Source of the DNA: an uncultured Prevotellaceae bacterium
GTDB lineage: Bacteria > Bacteroidota > Bacteroidia > Bacteroidales > Bacteroidaceae
NCBI GenBank assembly: GCA_946186505.1
Contig: CAMHNI010000031.1
Coordinates: 1-41,573, forward strand
Reading direction: 5' to 3'
Length of the DNA stretch: 41,573 nucleotides
The notes beneath the pieces are model-generated. The model was given only the letters and a program-made list of their open reading frames with translations, had not been told where the DNA came from and made no database searches. Shown one piece after another: positions 40,966 to 41,573 of this stretch. The position numbers and the translations under genes are program-made. Every line of letters starts with the position of its first letter. Position 1 is the first letter of the stretch.

Positions 40966-41573
40966 TTATGGGGCCACTGGGGGCTTGGGCATATTGACTG
41001 TCATAGCCTCAATCATACGGGCGTAAATCTTGTTAAGCTCGGCAATCTGGTCGGCCATGCGACGTGTCTGCTCGTTAATCTCGTCAATGGTGCCAATCTG
41101 CTGGCTGGCACCCTTCAGCTGCATCTCATAAATCTTGCAGATGCCCGTCAGCGTGCGGTTCAGGTTCTCCATTTCCTCGCTGTCGCGGGTCAGGCGCTCA
41201 CTCTGCTCAGCCACCTTCGAGAGCATCTCTGTCAGACGTTTCAGTTCGTCAACATAGTTGGCGGTAGCCTCCTCTAATTCGGGGTTCACCTCAGGCACAG
41301 GCGAAATCACCGTACCGCCGGCCATCGTCGTTACCGACGAAGCTACGGCTGCAATGGCCTCGGTATCGACAGTAGGAGTAGTAGCCCCCCCTACGGCCCC
41401 CGAGGGGGCTTCATTACCTGTAGGCATGTCACCGCCACCGATGACACCGGTACCACCGCCGATGACACCGGTACCACCGCCGATGACACCAGTACCACCA
41501 CCGATGACACCAGTACCGCCACCGATGACACCAGTACCGCCACCGATGACACCAGTACCGCCACCGATGACAC
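40966..41573 (-). CDS. gldL: Type IX secretion/gliding motor protein GldL, C-terminal part
   Basis: The gene continues past the right edge; about 201 C-terminal codons are visible. The conserved end is a coiled-coil-like region: ANYVDELKRLTEMLSKVAEQ, then GICKIYEMQLKGASQQIG, ending MTVNMPKPPVAP. In GldL this cytoplasmic part follows two membrane helices, which would be outside the window. The call rests on this segment and on the gldM and gldN genes following. Two oddities are visible: a 7-residue glycine-rich tandem repeat (TGVIGGG) coded by 41431-41573, and a GC-rich dispersed repeat (41383-41412) read as NEAPSGAVGGA. Both lie in the linker before the coiled coil, where length changes should be tolerated. 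An ATG at 41427 is internal, not the start. Confidence 0.9.
   Translation of the reverse strand, partial: VIGGGTGVIGGGTGVIGGGTGVIGGGTGVIGGGTGVIGGGTGVIGGGDMPTGNEAPSGAVGGATTPTVDTEAIAAVASSVTTMAGGTVISPVPEVNPELEEATANYVDELKRLTEMLSKVAEQSERLTRDSEEMENLNRTLTGICKIYEMQLKGASQQIGTIDEINEQTRRMADQIAELNKIYARMIEAMTVNMPKPPVAP
41383..41412. repeat. GC-rich palindromic repeat G inside gldL
   Basis: It differs from repeat D (20603-20632) at one of 30 positions (TACGG for TACAG), in the same orientation relative to the plus strand. It is read in frame through the gldL linker. Confidence 0.85.
41431..41573. repeat. 21-bp minisatellite coding TGVIGGG in gldL
   Basis: About seven units of ACCACCGCCGATGACACCGGT with few substitutions (GGT to AGT at the unit end, GCC to ACC inside), continuing past the window edge. 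The unit length is a multiple of three, so copy-number change leaves gldL in frame. Confidence 0.9.

Noticed and set aside
1..41573. tRNA, rRNA or CRISPR loci
   Set aside because: I saw no tRNA-like cloverleaf, rRNA sequence or repeat-spacer array in the intergenic regions on reading both strands; a dedicated scan was not possible.

Overview
The window looks like chromosomal DNA of a Bacteroidales bacterium, most likely Prevotella or a close relative. The support is two SusD-like lipoproteins with a SusC-like receptor, a type IX secretion/gliding cluster (gldL-gldM-gldN), a BspA-like surface protein, FadL-like porins, and many promoters of the Bacteroidetes form TAnnTTTG with few classical Shine-Dalgarno sites. 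It ends inside gldL on the right. On the left only 5 bases precede the first gene.

Layout. (1) 6-11539, plus strand: SusD-like, two fasciclin-domain lipoproteins, SusC-like, a second SusD-like, then a gamma-class carbonic anhydrase-like protein. This is an outer-membrane nutrient uptake locus without a visible hydrolase, so its substrate is unknown. The first three lipoproteins share almost the same signal peptide at DNA level. (2) 11842-15572, minus strand: a STAS anti-anti-sigma-like protein, a Cache-SpoIIE phosphatase-HATPase fusion, and a membrane metallophosphoesterase. (3) 15700-19250: a decayed accessory patch. It holds a protein kinase without its N-lobe, a gene broken by an in-frame TGA, an antitoxin-like gene with a frameshifted and shortened PIN toxin, and an N-terminally truncated VirE-family ATPase, together with hairpins and an 80-bp direct repeat that carries a promoter. 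(4) 19285-24760: waaA, a broken DUF559 endonuclease gene bracketed by inverted GC-rich repeats, gltX, and a divergent 7TM-HD phosphodiesterase (PgpH-like). (5) 24906-32567: two FadL-like porins flanking a BspA-like repeat protein (22 units of 26 residues), its overlapping 65-aa partner, an unusual leader of about 560 nt rich in hairpins, and an XRE regulator. (6) 32572-41573: aminopeptidase P, a glycyl-radical-enzyme activase without its enzyme, then on the minus strand gldL-gldM-gldN, a beta-barrel protein and priA.

The most interesting signals are: a family of GC-rich palindromic repeats that has entered coding sequence in frame (waaA, gltX, gldL, probably the metallophosphoesterase and a SusD signal peptide), with one pair forming terminal inverted repeats around a DUF559 endonuclease; the long structured leader of the BspA-like gene; and the triplicated signal-peptide cassette. 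All calls come from reading the sequence; no database search was run, and family names rest on recognised motifs.
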